From Gilvimarinus gilvus (GTDB lineage: Bacteria; Pseudomonadota; Gammaproteobacteria; Pseudomonadales; Cellvibrionaceae), in contig NZ_JAULRU010000797.1 in the NCBI RefSeq assembly GCF_030518155.1, forward strand, positions 237,035-301,034: a stretch of 64,000 nt of DNA, given 5' to 3'. The notes beneath the pieces were generated by a model. That model was not told the origin of the DNA. It made no database searches and saw only the letters and a program-made list of their open reading frames with translations. Every line of letters starts with the position of its first letter. The stretch's first letter is position 1. This document shows, piece by piece, positions 1 through 11,017 of the stretch. The position numbers were made by a program, and so were the translations under genes.

Positions 1-449
1 CCAGCATCGGCTATTTGCATACGCTTGCGCCCCTCAAAAGGGAACGGTTTAGTCACAACTGCAACCGTTAAAATGTCAAGGTCACGCGCCACTTCGGCCA
101 CGATCGGTGCGGCACCCGTTCCCGTGCCGCCGCCCATACCTGCGGCAATAAAGACCATATCCGCACCACTTAATACCTCAGCAATGCGCTCGCGATCTTC
201 CATCGCAGCCTGACGGCCCACCTCCGGGTTCGCGCCGGCACCTAAGCCCTTCGTCATACTGTTACCCAGCTGCAATGCAACTCGAGCATCAATATCTTTC
301 AGCGCCTGGGCGTCGGTGTTGGCACAAATAAATTCAACACCTTCAACATTATTGCCAATCATGTGCTTAACGGCGTTGCCACCACCACCGCCGACACCGA
401 TCACTTTAATGACTGCATTTTGTGGCATGCTATCTACTAATTCAAACAT
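1..449 (-). CDS. ftsZ: Cell division GTPase FtsZ (N-terminal part, cut by window edge)
   Basis: FtsZ is the tubulin-like GTPase that polymerises into the cytoplasmic division ring. Reading leftward from the ATG at 449-447, the protein begins [20 protein letters not shown]. It shows the glycine-rich nucleotide-binding stretch [10 protein letters not shown] and, about 100 residues in, the tubulin signature [10 protein letters not shown]. About 149 codons are present; the rest lies left of base 1. A purine-rich ribosome site (GAGAGGGG) sits just upstream. It is the last visible gene of the dcw cluster, 36 bp after ftsA, the usual gammaproteobacterial order ftsQ-ftsA-ftsZ. Identification is secure; only the missing C-terminus is unknown. 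Confidence 0.96.
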   Translation of the reverse strand, partial: MFELVDSMPQNAVIKVIGVGGGGGNAVKHMIGNNVEGVEFICANTDAQALKDIDARVALQLGNSMTKGLGAGANPEVGRQAAMEDRERIAEVLSGADMVFIAAGMGGGTGTGAAPIVAEVARDLDILTVAVVTKPFPFEGRKRMQIADA

Positions 450-485
450 GACATTTCCCCTCTCTTCCATTAAAAGTCTAAAAAA

Positions 486-1721
486 TTAAAATTCACCTTG
501 AAACATTTTTTTCAGCTTGGCGAACAACGTCGGTTCACTTTCACTGGCCGGTGTCGCTGAATGTTCGCCCTGATGTTGCTTCAGGGCGTACTGCAAAAGT
601 CCCACACCGGTGGAATAAATTGGATTATTAACAATATCGGACAATCCCGTAATATTTTGCGGAGCTCCTAGACGGACTGGCATATGGAATATTTCTTCAG
701 CCAACTCCACGACCCCCTCCATTTTTGCTGTGCCGCCAGTCAGTACAATACCGGCGGGAATCATATCTTCAAAACCACTGCGGCGAACTTCCGCCTGAAC
801 CAGAGTAAAAAGCTCGTCATAGCGAGGCTCAACCACCTCCGCCAGTGCTTGACGGGATAAATTTCTCGGAGCACGCTCACCAACACTGGGAACCTTAATC
901 GTCTCTTCCGGCCCAGTAAGCTTGGCCAGAGCACAGGCGTACTTAATTTTAATTTCTTCAGCATTCTGGGTTGGTGTACGCAATGCCATAGCGATATCGT
1001 TAGTCACCTGATCGCCAGCAATGGGAATGACACCCGTGTGACGAATAGCACCATCGGTGAATATCGCGATATCCGTAGTACCACCCCCGATATCAACAAT
1101 ACAAACTCCAAGCTCTCGTTCATCATCTGTCAAAACAGAATAACTTGAAGCTAACTGCTCAAGAATAATATCTTCAACATCCAACCCACAGCGTCTAATG
1201 CATTTGTCAATATTCTGCGCCGCATTCACTGCACAAGTTACCAAATGCACCTTAGCTTCAAGCCGAACACCACTCATTCCCAGTGGCTCTTTAACACCTT
1301 CTTGCTCATCGATTAAAAACTCTTGAGGCAAGATATGTAAGATTTTCTGATCAGCAGGAATAGCAACGGCCTGAGCGGCGTCAATTACTCGGTCAATATC
1401 CTGCGTGTAAACTTCGCGATCCTTAATGGCAACAATGCCATGAGAGTTCAAGCTGCGAATGTGGCTACCCGCTATTCCCGCATACACGGAATGAATTTGG
1501 CATCCAGCCATGAGTTCAGCCTCTTCAACGGCTCGCTGAATGGAGTGGACTGTCGATTCAATATTTACCACCACACCTTTTTTCAACCCGTTGGAACGAC
1601 AAGAACCAATACCTACAATTTCCAGGTCCCCTTCAGGTGTAATTGCTCCGACAATGGCCACCACTTTCGATGTGCCAATATCCAGCCCTACAATCATTTT
1701 GTTATCGCTAGAGCCTGCCAT
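486..1721 (-). CDS. ftsA: Cell division protein FtsA
   Basis: FtsA is the actin-like ATPase that tethers FtsZ filaments to the inner membrane and recruits later divisome proteins. The actin-fold phosphate loops are visible: DIGTSK near residue 15 and DIGGGTTD near 211. The C-terminus PTLFAKLKKMFQGEF is the amphipathic membrane-targeting helix typical of the family. About 411 residues is the normal length. A GTG lies one codon upstream at 1724, but the AAGGGG ribosome site is better spaced for the ATG at 1721. The gene lies between ftsQ and ftsZ in the dcw operon. Confidence 0.97.
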   Translation of the reverse strand: MAGSSDNKMIVGLDIGTSKVVAIVGAITPEGDLEIVGIGSCRSNGLKKGVVVNIESTVHSIQRAVEEAELMAGCQIHSVYAGIAGSHIRSLNSHGIVAIKDREVYTQDIDRVIDAAQAVAIPADQKILHILPQEFLIDEQEGVKEPLGMSGVRLEAKVHLVTCAVNAAQNIDKCIRRCGLDVEDIILEQLASSYSVLTDDERELGVCIVDIGGGTTDIAIFTDGAIRHTGVIPIAGDQVTNDIAMALRTPTQNAEEIKIKYACALAKLTGPEETIKVPSVGERAPRNLSRQALAEVVEPRYDELFTLVQAEVRRSGFEDMIPAGIVLTGGTAKMEGVVELAEEIFHMPVRLGAPQNITGLSDIVNNPIYSTGVGLLQYALKQHQGEHSATPASESEPTLFAKLKKMFQGEF

Positions 1722-1766
1722 CACTTGGACCCCTTTTCCTCAATCCTAAAATTGTTGTCATTGCTA

Positions 1767-2582
1767 TTAGCCCGCCACATCCACAGACACTTCATATTGA
1801 TCTGACCAAGCAACAGCCAAACCATTGGCATAACGCAAATCGATACGCTTGACTGCTTCAAAATGCTGCACAAGATACTCATCGTAAACCGTCAAAAAGC
1901 GCTGCACCTTTTCGGGGAGCTCATCTTTGCCCAATACCAGCAGCGCCCCCCCATCTAAACTCAATGTCCAGCCACCCAACTCGTCGACCCATAGCTTGCG
2001 AATATTCAGATTTCTCGAACGAACCATCTGCGACAGATCTTGAAACTGCCGCATAATTTTTTCAGAGATCCGCTCATCACCATCCAATACTGGCAACGCA
2101 GTTAGCCCATGGGTTTTATCGGTATGAATCACTTCACCGCGTTGATTCATAAAGCCAACTGCCCCCCACAAGGCAATAGGAGCTTGCTCAATAATGGTAA
2201 CGGTCAACGTCCGCCCCAAACCTCTGGACACCACCACTCGCTCTATCCATGGGTGCCGTTCCAGGCTCTGTTTCAATTGCTTTATATCCAGCTTCACAAA
2301 GTCACGATTAATTGCCTCACTTATCAGCGCACTCGCCTCGCTTTCTGATAATTGGACAAACTCTCCTTCCACCTTGACGGAGTCCACCGGCTGCTGAACA
2401 TCAAACTGCCAAAGCTCACCACCATACAAGTACAAGCCAACAGCACAAGTCACAAGCACGGTAAAAACGCCCGCTCGCCACAGCAAGACTGCAACATTGC
2501 TCCACGACGTCGCCGGGCGTTTTATCCCTCCTATTGGAGTAGCTTGGCGCACGTTTCTAGGTCGCTTAACCGGCTGACTCAT
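1767..2582 (-). CDS. ftsQ: Cell division protein FtsQ
   Basis: FtsQ is a bitopic inner-membrane protein that links early and late divisome parts through FtsB and FtsL. The 271-residue product has a basic cytoplasmic N-terminus and one membrane segment around residues 30-50 (VAVLLWRAGVFTVLVTCAVG). A POTRA domain follows (about 65-140, including HPWIERVVVSRGLGRTL) and then the periplasmic beta domain. The start ATG overlaps the ddlB stop as ATGA, which implies translational coupling. Position between ddlB and ftsA is the standard dcw order and supports the call, since FtsQ sequences diverge. Confidence 0.95.
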   Translation of the reverse strand: MSQPVKRPRNVRQATPIGGIKRPATSWSNVAVLLWRAGVFTVLVTCAVGLYLYGGELWQFDVQQPVDSVKVEGEFVQLSESEASALISEAINRDFVKLDIKQLKQSLERHPWIERVVVSRGLGRTLTVTIIEQAPIALWGAVGFMNQRGEVIHTDKTHGLTALPVLDGDERISEKIMRQFQDLSQMVRSRNLNIRKLWVDELGGWTLSLDGGALLVLGKDELPEKVQRFLTVYDEYLVQHFEAVKRIDLRYANGLAVAWSDQYEVSVDVAG

Positions 2583-3505
2583 ATCGAAAAACTTTCATCC
2601 AGTATGGCTAGAGTTAGTGCGTCAAATGACAATCCATGCGCTTTCGCCGCCATTGGCACAAGCGAATGATTTGTCATGCCCGGTACAGTATTAACCTCTA
2701 GCATGTAAAATTTTCCGGCTTCGTCTGTCATCACATCAACGCGCCCCCACCCCCGACAGCCAATAGATCGGAAAGCTTCTAATGCCTGCTCTTGCAACTG
2801 AGCCTCTTTCTCCGTACTCAGGCCGCACGGGCATAAATACTGCGTATCACCGCTCACGTATTTCGCATCAAAATCGTAGAAGCTGTGCCCAGTTTCCAAC
2901 TTTATAGGAGGTAATGCCTCGCCCCCCAATATTGCCACGGTGTACTCTGCACCCACGATCAGCTTTTCTGCGATTACAACGCCATCATAATTTGCTGCCA
3001 ACTCATAAGCCTTTTGTAAAGCCTGTGCGTTATCCACTTTTGACATGCCAATGCTCGAACCTTCATGTACTGGCTTGACCATTACGACACCACCAAGCTC
3101 ATTGAGCACCAACGACCAATCCGTCTGCGAACTTAGTATCCGGAATGCTGGAGTCGATACATCCATCGCTTGCCACAACTGCTTAGTGCGAAGCTTATCC
3201 ATACCAATGGCCGAAGACTGCACGTCGCTGCCAGTGAATGGAATACTTAGATACTCAAGCACAGCCTGAATTCGGCCATCCTCACCGCCAGTCCCATGCA
3301 AGGCAATAAAAGCTCGATCCAACTGTGCTGCCTGCAAGTCAGCAATGCTGTTTTTACCAATGTCTATGCCTATGCAATCAACCCCTTGTGCAATCAATGA
3401 GGCTTCTACAGCAGCGCCACTTTTCAAAGAAATTTCACGCTCCGCCGAATGCCCGCCGTAAAGAACGCCAACCCGGCCATATTTCTTTGTATCTAAATTC
3501 GACAC
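2579..3505 (-). CDS. ddlB: D-alanine--D-alanine ligase
   Basis: This cytoplasmic ATP-grasp enzyme joins two D-alanines for the end of the peptidoglycan stem peptide. The N-terminal substrate motif GVLYGGHSAEREISLKSG is clear. Further on are the HGTGGEDG segment, the ATP-grasp region MVKPVHEGSSIG and the metal-binding end MLEVNTVPGMTNHSL. The product is 308 residues, as expected for DdlB. The start is a GTG at 3505-3503, with AAGGA about 9 bases upstream. It lies 18 bp after murC and overlaps ftsQ by 4 bp, as in most gammaproteobacterial dcw clusters. Confidence 0.96.
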   Translation of the reverse strand: MSNLDTKKYGRVGVLYGGHSAEREISLKSGAAVEASLIAQGVDCIGIDIGKNSIADLQAAQLDRAFIALHGTGGEDGRIQAVLEYLSIPFTGSDVQSSAIGMDKLRTKQLWQAMDVSTPAFRILSSQTDWSLVLNELGGVVMVKPVHEGSSIGMSKVDNAQALQKAYELAANYDGVVIAEKLIVGAEYTVAILGGEALPPIKLETGHSFYDFDAKYVSGDTQYLCPCGLSTEKEAQLQEQALEAFRSIGCRGWGRVDVMTDEAGKFYMLEVNTVPGMTNHSLVPMAAKAHGLSFDALTLAILDESFSI

Positions 3506-3523
3506 AGATAATGTCCTTCAGTA

Positions 3524-4951
3524 TTAATCGATCAACTTGCGTTTAGCCAATTCAGCGGCCAATGCACCAACGTTACCTGCGCCTTGAGTGATGACGATAT
3601 CGCCAGCCTTTACGATATCGCGGATCACACCAGGCACGCCGTCTACCCCCTCTACAAAGATAGGGTCGACCAAGCCCCGATTGCGGATGCTTCGGCAAAG
3701 ATTCCGACCATCTGCCCCCGGCACGGGCTCTTCTCCCGCGCTATATACTTCTAACAGTATCAAAGCGTCAACGCCGGATAGCACCTCAACAAAATCTTCG
3801 AACAAGTCTCTTGTACGAGAATATCGGTGGGGCTGGTACACCATTACCAGACGTCTCTCGGGCCAGCCGTCGCGAATTGCCTTGATGGTTGCAGCGACCT
3901 CACGAGGATGATGTCCATAATCGTCAACCAACATTGCATCACCGGCCGCTACGGGATAATTACCGTAAACTTGAAATCGGCGACCTACGCCGGCAAAGTT
4001 TTTCAGACCGGCAACAATAGCTTCTTGGCTGACGCCCTCATCCAATGCAACGGCAATAACCGCTAGCGCATTCAATACATTATGCTCACCAGGAATATTG
4101 ATCTGCACTGCCATTGACTGACTAATCCCAGCACCGACCACCTCGAAACGGGAGCGCATTTTTTCTTGTTGGATATTGATAGCACGCAGATCGCACTGCT
4201 CAGAAAAACCGTATGTCACAATGGCTCGTGACACATCGGGCAAAACCTCCATCACAACGGGGTCATCGCCACAAACGACAGCCAAACCATAGAATGGCAG
4301 ATTGTGCAGAAACTCGACAAATGTCTGTTTAAGCCTGGAGAAATCACCATCATAAGTATCCATATGATCGGCATCTATATTGGTTACCACCGCTACCATG
4401 GGCTGCAGATGCAAAAAGGAAGCATCACTCTCATCAGCTTCGGCCACTAAATAACGGCTCTCTCCTAGCTGAGCGTTACTTCCTGTACTATTGACCAGAC
4501 CACCAATAATAAAAGTTGGGTGCCGACCCGCTGCGTCTAAGACAGAAGCCATTAGACTCGTTGTGGTGGTTTTACCATGGGTTCCGGCTACCGCAATCCC
4601 GTGGCGATATCTCATTAGCTCGGCTAACATTTCTGCACGTCGCACGACTGGGGTACGATTGTCTCGTGCAGCAATCATTTCCGGATTGCGCTCATCAACC
4701 GCACTAGAGTTAACGACTACATCTGCCTGGGCAATATTCTCCGCGCTGTGACCAATAAAAATTGTCGCGCCCATAGTTTGCAGGCGCTGAGTTACCGATG
4801 ACTCCTTCAAATCTGAGCCGGAAATATCATAGCCCTGATTAATCAAAACTTCTGCAATACCACTCATACCGGCACCGCCAATACCAATGAAATGTATACG
4901 GCGGATACGGCGCATCTCTGGCACTTCGTAATAGGTTATGGATTTATCCAT
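3524..4951 (-). CDS. murC: UDP-N-acetylmuramate--L-alanine ligase
   Basis: MurC adds L-alanine to UDP-MurNAc, the first step of stem-peptide assembly in the cytoplasm. It has the Rossmann motif [17 protein letters not shown] and the Mur-ligase ATP loop [11 protein letters not shown]. The later signatures [18 protein letters not shown] and [10 protein letters not shown] are also present. I place the start at the ATG at 4951 ([10 protein letters not shown]), which overlaps murG by 8 bp. An in-frame start 5 codons upstream is possible but would lengthen the overlap to 23 bp. Length is about 475 residues, normal for the family. Confidence 0.96.
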   Translation of the reverse strand: MDKSITYYEVPEMRRIRRIHFIGIGGAGMSGIAEVLINQGYDISGSDLKESSVTQRLQTMGATIFIGHSAENIAQADVVVNSSAVDERNPEMIAARDNRTPVVRRAEMLAELMRYRHGIAVAGTHGKTTTTSLMASVLDAAGRHPTFIIGGLVNSTGSNAQLGESRYLVAEADESDASFLHLQPMVAVVTNIDADHMDTYDGDFSRLKQTFVEFLHNLPFYGLAVVCGDDPVVMEVLPDVSRAIVTYGFSEQCDLRAINIQQEKMRSRFEVVGAGISQSMAVQINIPGEHNVLNALAVIAVALDEGVSQEAIVAGLKNFAGVGRRFQVYGNYPVAAGDAMLVDDYGHHPREVAATIKAIRDGWPERRLVMVYQPHRYSRTRDLFEDFVEVLSGVDALILLEVYSAGEEPVPGADGRNLCRSIRNRGLVDPIFVEGVDGVPGVIRDIVKAGDIVITQGAGNVGALAAELAKRKLID

Positions 4952-6014
4952 GTGCCAATTCCTCAATTATTTTTGCAACACGTTGCGCGGCATTTGGGCG
5001 GTCAACTTTCCGCGCGCACTCAGCCATTTGCATAAGTTGCTTGCGATCCCCACAATGAGTACGGATCAAATCCGCCAGCTTTGCAGGCGATAAATCTTTC
5101 TGTGGCACACTCAACGCAGCCCCCACGCCAGCCAATACTGCAGCGTTATGAGTTTGATGGTCGTCAATAGCCGTTGGCAGCGGCACCAATAAAGAAGCCA
5201 CACCCGCAGCTGACAGTTCAGCTATCGTTAGAGCACCCGCCCGGCAAATGACAAAGTCTGCCCATTCGTATGCAGCAGCCATGTCATCAATAAATGGCTC
5301 AATAGCCGCTTGCACCTGAACCTTCTTATACGCCGCAGCGGTAACCTCACCATGTTTCGCGCCACACTGGTGTCGCACATGAGGGCGCTCATTGACATTC
5401 AGTAGCGCCAAGGCCTGCGGCAGCAACTCATTTATCGCGAGCGCACCTAAACTGCCGCCAAGCACTAACAATCGCAAAGATTCAGCGTTACGCACCTTGT
5501 AACGATCCGCAGGCTCAGCCAATTTCGTTATCGACTCTCTAACTGGATTACCAACCCATTCACCTCGCTCGAAAACGCCATCAAATCCCGTCAATGTTCG
5601 GGCCGCCACGCGCGATAATATTTTGTTCGTTGTACCGGCAACGGCATTCTGTTCATGTACCACCAGCGGAACACCCAAAATTTTCGCCGCAATACCGCCG
5701 GGCCCAGATGCAAACCCTCCAAAGCCTACCACCACATCAGGTTTACGCTGGCGCAATACGCCAAGCGCCTGTAACACCGCCAACCCCACTAAAAATGGAG
5801 CCTTGATTAACCCAATGACGCCCCGACCGCGCACACCCTGCACACTCATAAAATCGAGTTCAATATTAGCGTCGGGCACCAACCTTGATTCAATTCCCCG
5901 GCGAGTTCCAAGCCAACTCAACTTAACTTCAGCGCCGCGTAATTCATTCGCCACCGCCAACGCCGGAAAGACATGGCCGCCCGTACCACCCGCCATAATC
6001 ACAACACGTATCAT
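4944..6014 (-). CDS. murG: MurG GlcNAc transferase (lipid I to lipid II)
   Basis: MurG is the peripheral membrane GT28 glycosyltransferase that transfers GlcNAc from UDP-GlcNAc to lipid I. The N-terminal motif [19 protein letters not shown] is diagnostic. The G-loop [10 protein letters not shown], the [10 protein letters not shown] segment and the UDP-binding [12 protein letters not shown] region are all visible. The 356-residue length is normal. The start ATG overlaps the ftsW stop by 4 bp (ATGA). Confidence 0.97.
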   Translation of the reverse strand: MIRVVIMAGGTGGHVFPALAVANELRGAEVKLSWLGTRRGIESRLVPDANIELDFMSVQGVRGRGVIGLIKAPFLVGLAVLQALGVLRQRKPDVVVGFGGFASGPGGIAAKILGVPLVVHEQNAVAGTTNKILSRVAARTLTGFDGVFERGEWVGNPVRESITKLAEPADRYKVRNAESLRLLVLGGSLGALAINELLPQALALLNVNERPHVRHQCGAKHGEVTAAAYKKVQVQAAIEPFIDDMAAAYEWADFVICRAGALTIAELSAAGVASLLVPLPTAIDDHQTHNAAVLAGVGAALSVPQKDLSPAKLADLIRTHCGDRKQLMQMAECARKVDRPNAAQRVAKIIEELAHG

Positions 6015-7210
6015 GCGACACTCCCCGTTGTGGCGGTTGTTGGTCGGACCCGAGAAGAGTTAGTCACTGCAGTGCGTGTCGCAGGCACAACCCTTACTTC
6101 CATACTTGCCCGCATAACCAGCGCTAGCATTGAACAGCAAACAATCAAGCTACTTCCACCGTAGCTGATAAACGGCAGCGTAAGCCCCTTGGTAGGCAAC
6201 AACCCACAAGCGACGCCAATGTTAATAAACACCTGCAACGCAAATATTATCGCCACACCAAAGCATGCGTAGGAATAAAACAATAACCCCCGGCCGTAAC
6301 AACGCATGGCTACAAGTAGAATTCGCTTAATAAGTAAGGCAAACAAAGCCAATAGAACCACGCAACCGATCAATCCCATTTCTTCTGCGAATATGGAAAA
6401 GACAAAGTCGGTATGGGCCTCGGGCAAGTAAAATAACTTTTGTACACTGTTACCTAAACCTACTCCCAGCCATTCGCCACGACCAAATGCAATCAATGAC
6501 TGCGTCAACTGGTAACCGGAATTGAATTGATCCGCCCAGGGGTCCATGAACGTCACTAGACGCTTCAACCGATACGGACTCGCCACAGCCAAAACGGCCA
6601 GAACCCCGATTGCGCCCATTGCCATCGGCAGAAAGTATCGCAACTTCAGCCCGGCGATAAACATGATGGCAATACTGGTGGCACCAATTACGACCGTACT
6701 ACCGAAATCTGGCTCCATCACCAACAGCATTAAAATCATTCCCAGCAGGGCAATAAGCACTCCAAATTCTTTCCAACTATTCACTGTCGACGGGTGGCGC
6801 TTGGCAAAATAGCTGGCGAAAAAGACAATAACCGCAAACTTGGCCAACTCCGATATCTGTACAGCAAAGAAGCCAAAACTAATCCAACGTTGCGACCCGT
6901 TTACTTTCTTACCAACACCAGGTATCAGAACCATTACCAGCAGCACCAGTGCCAAAACCATCAAGGGCACACTCAACGTTTTCCACAGCGAACCTGGAAT
7001 AAGAAAGACTACCGCGCTGCTCGCCACACCCATTAAAAGAAATATTAGATGACGCTCGACGAAGTAAAAAGTGTCACCATACTGCGCCGCAGCGAAAGCG
7101 ATCGAAGCGGATGCAACCATCGTCACACCAATCGACACCAACACTGCCCAAAGCGTAAGCAATGTCCAATCCGGCTCGGCCGATGGAAGTATGAGCTGCC
7201 ACTTATTCAT
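6011..7210 (-). CDS. ftsW: FtsW lipid II polymerase (SEDS family)
   Basis: FtsW is the multi-pass SEDS glycosyltransferase of the divisome, acting with FtsI in septal peptidoglycan synthesis. The 399-residue product has about ten hydrophobic segments. It carries SEDS motifs around KVNGSQRWISFG, the PEAHTDFVFSIFAEEMG loop and the C-terminal TKGLTLPFISYGGSSL. The last ~40 residues form a hydrophilic cytoplasmic tail rich in Thr, Arg and Val. It lies between murD (8 bp overlap) and murG (4 bp overlap). Confidence 0.96.
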   Translation of the reverse strand: MNKWQLILPSAEPDWTLLTLWAVLVSIGVTMVASASIAFAAAQYGDTFYFVERHLIFLLMGVASSAVVFLIPGSLWKTLSVPLMVLALVLLVMVLIPGVGKKVNGSQRWISFGFFAVQISELAKFAVIVFFASYFAKRHPSTVNSWKEFGVLIALLGMILMLLVMEPDFGSTVVIGATSIAIMFIAGLKLRYFLPMAMGAIGVLAVLAVASPYRLKRLVTFMDPWADQFNSGYQLTQSLIAFGRGEWLGVGLGNSVQKLFYLPEAHTDFVFSIFAEEMGLIGCVVLLALFALLIKRILLVAMRCYGRGLLFYSYACFGVAIIFALQVFINIGVACGLLPTKGLTLPFISYGGSSLIVCCSMLALVMRASMEVRVVPATRTAVTNSSRVRPTTATTGSVA

Positions 7211-8552
7211 TGGCCGCCTCCTTTACCCAGCGGGTAAAGACCTCTCCACGCTGCACGTAATTGTCAAACTCGTCGAAACTTGCACAGGCCGGACTCAACA
7301 AAACGGTGTCACCAGGCGCTGCTAATAACCGGGCTTGCTCACAAGCCTGCAGCATTGTGTCTACACGTTTAATCTTGGAAAACTGGCACAATGACTCTTC
7401 CAGTATTCGAGCGTCCCGACCATACACTACAATACTTCGAGCATGCTCTATTAAAGCTGGCAACAACGCGGAAAAATTTGCCTCTTTGGCGATACCGCCA
7501 AGCATTACCACCAACTTTCCATCGTTTTGCGACAAGCCATTGATAGCGGCTAAAGTGGCGCCGACATTTGTACCTTTAGAGTCATCAATAAATCCAACAC
7601 CGCCAACTGACATGACCCACTGACAACGATGTGGCAATCCCTCGAAGTTCCGCAAAGCGCTCAACATAGCGACACGCTCAAATCCTGCAGCCTTACCAAT
7701 AGCCAAGGCTGCCAATGCATTGTCAACATTATGCGCACCAACAATTCGAAGCTCGCTGACCTTCATAATTGGCTCAAGCTGATCACACAACCAAAGCACG
7801 CCGTCGCGCATCTGGGTGCCCATATTCTTAAAATCTGCACTGCCACCAAACCCCGATACTATTGCATCGGCTGATAGTGGTGGGTGCGTCAAAACATCCC
7901 TGCGGTTAACCACCACCTGCTCAGCGCCAAAATAGACTCGCTGTTTAGCTGCATGATAGGCCTGCATCGAGTCATACCGATCCATATGGTCGGGGCTGAT
8001 ATTCAAAACACTGGCAACTTTTGCGTTAAGCTTTGTGGTAGTTTCCAGCTGAAAGCTCGAAAGCTCCAGCACATAAAGCTCTACACTCTCATTCAACAGA
8101 TCTAGCGCGGGCGTTCCCAAATTACCACCGACGGCTACGTGCACTCCCTGTTGCGCAGCCATATCTCCCACCAAAGTCGTCACCGTACTCTTTGCGTTAG
8201 AGCCCGTAATAGCAATAATGGGTGCTTTTGCATAACGTACAAACAGGTCAATATCCCCAATCAGACTCACCCCTCGCTCTTTGGCGCTGACAAGCTGAGG
8301 CTGTTTGAGACTAACTCCGGGACTAACCACAACTTCATCCATGGAGCACAATAAATCCTCATCCCACCGACCAAATTCACAGTGTATTTCAGGATATTCC
8401 TGAGCAATAAGCTCAGCATTCGGCGGCCGTACTCGCGTATCAAAAAACGCGAAGCGAACTTGCAAACCTTGCAAAAAGCGGGCAACAGACAAACCGGTAA
8501 CTCCGGTGCCTACAATCGCCACGCATTTGCTTGTTGCAATCAGTCCGCTCAC
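7203..8552 (-). CDS. murD: UDP-N-acetylmuramoylalanine--D-glutamate ligase
   Basis: MurD adds D-glutamate to UDP-MurNAc-L-Ala in the cytoplasm. The ATP loop reads ITGSNAKSTVTTL, with Ala where many homologues have Gly; I recall the same form in pseudomonads, so it is not a defect. NISPDHMDRY, GAHNVDNALAA, DDSKGTNVGAT and LLSPACASFDEFDNY are the other Mur-ligase signatures. Length is 449 residues. The start is GTG at 8552-8550 with GAGGCGAG about 7 bases upstream. It follows mraY by 10 bp and overlaps ftsW by 8 bp. Confidence 0.96.
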   Translation of the reverse strand: MSGLIATSKCVAIVGTGVTGLSVARFLQGLQVRFAFFDTRVRPPNAELIAQEYPEIHCEFGRWDEDLLCSMDEVVVSPGVSLKQPQLVSAKERGVSLIGDIDLFVRYAKAPIIAITGSNAKSTVTTLVGDMAAQQGVHVAVGGNLGTPALDLLNESVELYVLELSSFQLETTTKLNAKVASVLNISPDHMDRYDSMQAYHAAKQRVYFGAEQVVVNRRDVLTHPPLSADAIVSGFGGSADFKNMGTQMRDGVLWLCDQLEPIMKVSELRIVGAHNVDNALAALAIGKAAGFERVAMLSALRNFEGLPHRCQWVMSVGGVGFIDDSKGTNVGATLAAINGLSQNDGKLVVMLGGIAKEANFSALLPALIEHARSIVVYGRDARILEESLCQFSKIKRVDTMLQACEQARLLAAPGDTVLLSPACASFDEFDNYVQRGEVFTRWVKEAANE

Positions 8553-8562
8553 AATTCTCGCC

Positions 8563-9645
8563 TCAACGTAGTTTCAATGTCGCCAGGCCAAAAAGCACCA
8601 GCATCACAGTAATAATCCAGAACCGAACAATCACACGTGGCTCGGGCCAACCCTTGAGTTCAAAATGATGATGTAGCGGTGCCATTCGAAATATTCTTCT
8701 ACCCGTTAGTTTGTAAGAGCCAACCTGTAGAATCACAGACACGGTTTCCATGACAAAGACGCCACCCATTATGAAGAACACTATTTCGTGACGGACAATA
8801 ACCGCGATTATTCCCAGTGCTGCCCCCAGAGAGAGCGCACCGACATCTCCCATGAACACTTGAGCGGGATACGTGTTGAACCACAGGAACCCTAACCCAG
8901 CGCCACACAGCGCCGCGCAAAAAACAACCAGCTCACCACTACCAGGCACATGCGCAATGTGTAGATACTGAGCAAACTCAAAGTGCCCGGTCACGTAGGC
9001 AATCACCCCGAGCGCAGCCGCAACCATCACTGACGGCATAATGGCGAGGCCATCCAGTCCGTCCGTCAAGTTCACAGCGTTACTTGAGCCAACTACAACC
9101 AAGTACGTAAGCACGACGTAGAACAGCCCCAGCTCCAAAGCTACACTCTTAAAGAATGGCAAAAACAATTGTGTTTCGACCGCCTCGGTTGCCGTCATAT
9201 ACAAAAAGACGGCCGCCCCAATACCGGCTACTGATTGCCAAAAGTATTTCCAGCGGGCAGGTAATCCGCGAGAGTTTTTCTGTACCACTTTTCGGTAGTC
9301 ATCGACCCACCCAACGGCACCGAACACTGCCGTAACCAGCAGCACCACCCAAACGTACCGATTGGCCAAATCAGACCAAAGCAGCGTACTGATAAAAATT
9401 GCTGCCAATATAAGAGTACCGCCCATTGTAGGCGTGCCCGATTTGGTTAGATGAGACTGGGGGCCGTCATCTCGTACTGACTGACCAATTTGCAACTGGT
9501 TCAGCTTGCGGATCATCCATGGCCCTAGCAGCAGGGATATCCCCAGGGCTGTCATCACGCTTAAAATTGCACGCAGTGTCAAATACTGAAACACATAGAA
9601 TGCGCTACTGTATTCCTGCAACCGCTCAGCCAGCCAGAGCAACAT
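8563..9645 (-). CDS. mraY: Phospho-N-acetylmuramoyl-pentapeptide transferase (MraY)
   Basis: MraY makes lipid I by moving phospho-MurNAc-pentapeptide onto undecaprenyl phosphate at the inner face of the inner membrane. The 360-residue product has ten hydrophobic stretches. The family motifs are [47 protein letters not shown] and [15 protein letters not shown], with the catalytic-site aspartates and the histidine triad in place. Its start overlaps the last base of murF (TAATG). Nothing unusual was seen. Confidence 0.97.
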   Translation of the reverse strand: MLLWLAERLQEYSSAFYVFQYLTLRAILSVMTALGISLLLGPWMIRKLNQLQIGQSVRDDGPQSHLTKSGTPTMGGTLILAAIFISTLLWSDLANRYVWVVLLVTAVFGAVGWVDDYRKVVQKNSRGLPARWKYFWQSVAGIGAAVFLYMTATEAVETQLFLPFFKSVALELGLFYVVLTYLVVVGSSNAVNLTDGLDGLAIMPSVMVAAALGVIAYVTGHFEFAQYLHIAHVPGSGELVVFCAALCGAGLGFLWFNTYPAQVFMGDVGALSLGAALGIIAVIVRHEIVFFIMGGVFVMETVSVILQVGSYKLTGRRIFRMAPLHHHFELKGWPEPRVIVRFWIITVMLVLFGLATLKLR

Positions 9646-11009
9646 TAGAGTTCATCCTCATCAATCAATGCCCCGGCGACTAAATCCATCCGCGCGCTGC
9701 GAGAACCTTTTATAAGAACGGTACAATCGCTATCCGTAACGACCGAAAGTAAATGTTCGAGCAAATCTTTTTGATTCTCAAAATGTTTACTTGGCCCACT
9801 AAAATTTTCACTTACTGCACGGGCCATAGGACCAATGGTAAAAACTGCCTGCAACGCCTTGCCTGAGGCATACGCCCCTATCTCTGCGTGGTGTAAATGC
9901 GACTCTTCGCCAAGCTCTCCCATTTCCCCCATAACCAATATGTTGGCACCCTTTATATCTGCAAGCACATCAATCGCCGCTCGAACGGAGCCCGGGTTTG
10001 CATTGTATGAGTCGTCAATAATAGTGCTGCCGTTTGGCCCCCGGCAGAATTTCATACGGCCATTGACCGATGAAAATTTGCTTAATCCACACACAATAGC
10101 CTCATCACTTGCGCCTACCGCATAGGCACAACAAGTTGCGGCCAGTGCGTTTCTCACGTTGTGATAACCCCCCACGGACAAACAAATGGGTAGCGTTCGC
10201 CCTAACAGTTGAATTTCAAACTGAAGCCCAGTATCAGTCACTTCAATATTGGATGCGTAGCAGTGGGCCGCTGTGTTTTTCAGTGAAAAACTCAATAGTG
10301 TCCTATCTTTTAATTGTGCAAGCCACTGACCGGAGAACTGGTCATCCAAATTTACGACACAACAACCATCAGCTTTGACACCTTGATAGATTTCTCCTTT
10401 TGCATCTGCAACCCCCTCTAGCGAACCAAAACCTTCGAGGTGCGCGGGCATAACATTATTGACTAGAGCAACATCCGGCACAGCGAGTTCACACAGGTAA
10501 GCAATCTCTCCTATTGCACTAGCGCCCATTTCAATCACCGCGTAGCGCTCCTGCCCGGTTAGGCGCAGCAGCGTGAGAGGCACACCAATGTGGTTGTTTA
10601 AATTACCTTGAGTAGTCAACACCTCACCATGCTCTCGCAAAATACCGTCAACCATTGTGCGCACAGTGGTTTTGCCACTGGAGCCGGTAATCGCCACTAC
10701 CGGCGAGTTAAAACGCGAGCGATTAGCGCGCGCCAACTCACCTAGCCCCAAGACGGTGTCATCCACTTGCAATTGCGCTAGTGAGCAAGTGGGGTCAATC
10801 GTATCCACCATGGCGCCTACAGCGCCCATTTCCTGGACCTGATGCAAATATTCGTGAGCGTTAAAGTTGGGGCCACGTAGCGCGACAAAAAAATCACCTG
10901 CCTTGATCGCCCTCGAATCCGTACAAACTTTCGAAAAAGGACCGCTATCGGCGGTCATAACCGTCGTGAAGAATCGAGAAAGCTGACGGTGTAACTGGCC
11001 AATCGACAT
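9645..11009 (-). CDS. murF: UDP-MurNAc-tripeptide--D-alanyl-D-alanine ligase
   Basis: MurF adds D-Ala-D-Ala to complete the cytoplasmic pentapeptide precursor. It has the ATP loop [14 protein letters not shown] and the middle-domain segments [13 protein letters not shown] and [28 protein letters not shown] and [11 protein letters not shown] follow near the C-terminus. I prefer the ATG at 11009 ([10 protein letters not shown]), because the longer frame from 11060 would overlap murE by 43 bp and adds 17 residues with no family match. Length is then about 454 residues. Confidence 0.94.
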   Translation of the reverse strand: MSIGQLHRQLSRFFTTVMTADSGPFSKVCTDSRAIKAGDFFVALRGPNFNAHEYLHQVQEMGAVGAMVDTIDPTCSLAQLQVDDTVLGLGELARANRSRFNSPVVAITGSSGKTTVRTMVDGILREHGEVLTTQGNLNNHIGVPLTLLRLTGQERYAVIEMGASAIGEIAYLCELAVPDVALVNNVMPAHLEGFGSLEGVADAKGEIYQGVKADGCCVVNLDDQFSGQWLAQLKDRTLLSFSLKNTAAHCYASNIEVTDTGLQFEIQLLGRTLPICLSVGGYHNVRNALAATCCAYAVGASDEAIVCGLSKFSSVNGRMKFCRGPNGSTIIDDSYNANPGSVRAAIDVLADIKGANILVMGEMGELGEESHLHHAEIGAYASGKALQAVFTIGPMARAVSENFSGPSKHFENQKDLLEHLLSVVTDSDCTVLIKGSRSARMDLVAGALIDEDEL

Positions 11010-11017
11010 AACTCCAA

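Noticed and set aside
8160..8215. MurD ATP loop with Ala (GSNAKST) instead of Gly
   Set aside because: I recall the same form in pseudomonads, and all other MurD motifs are intact.
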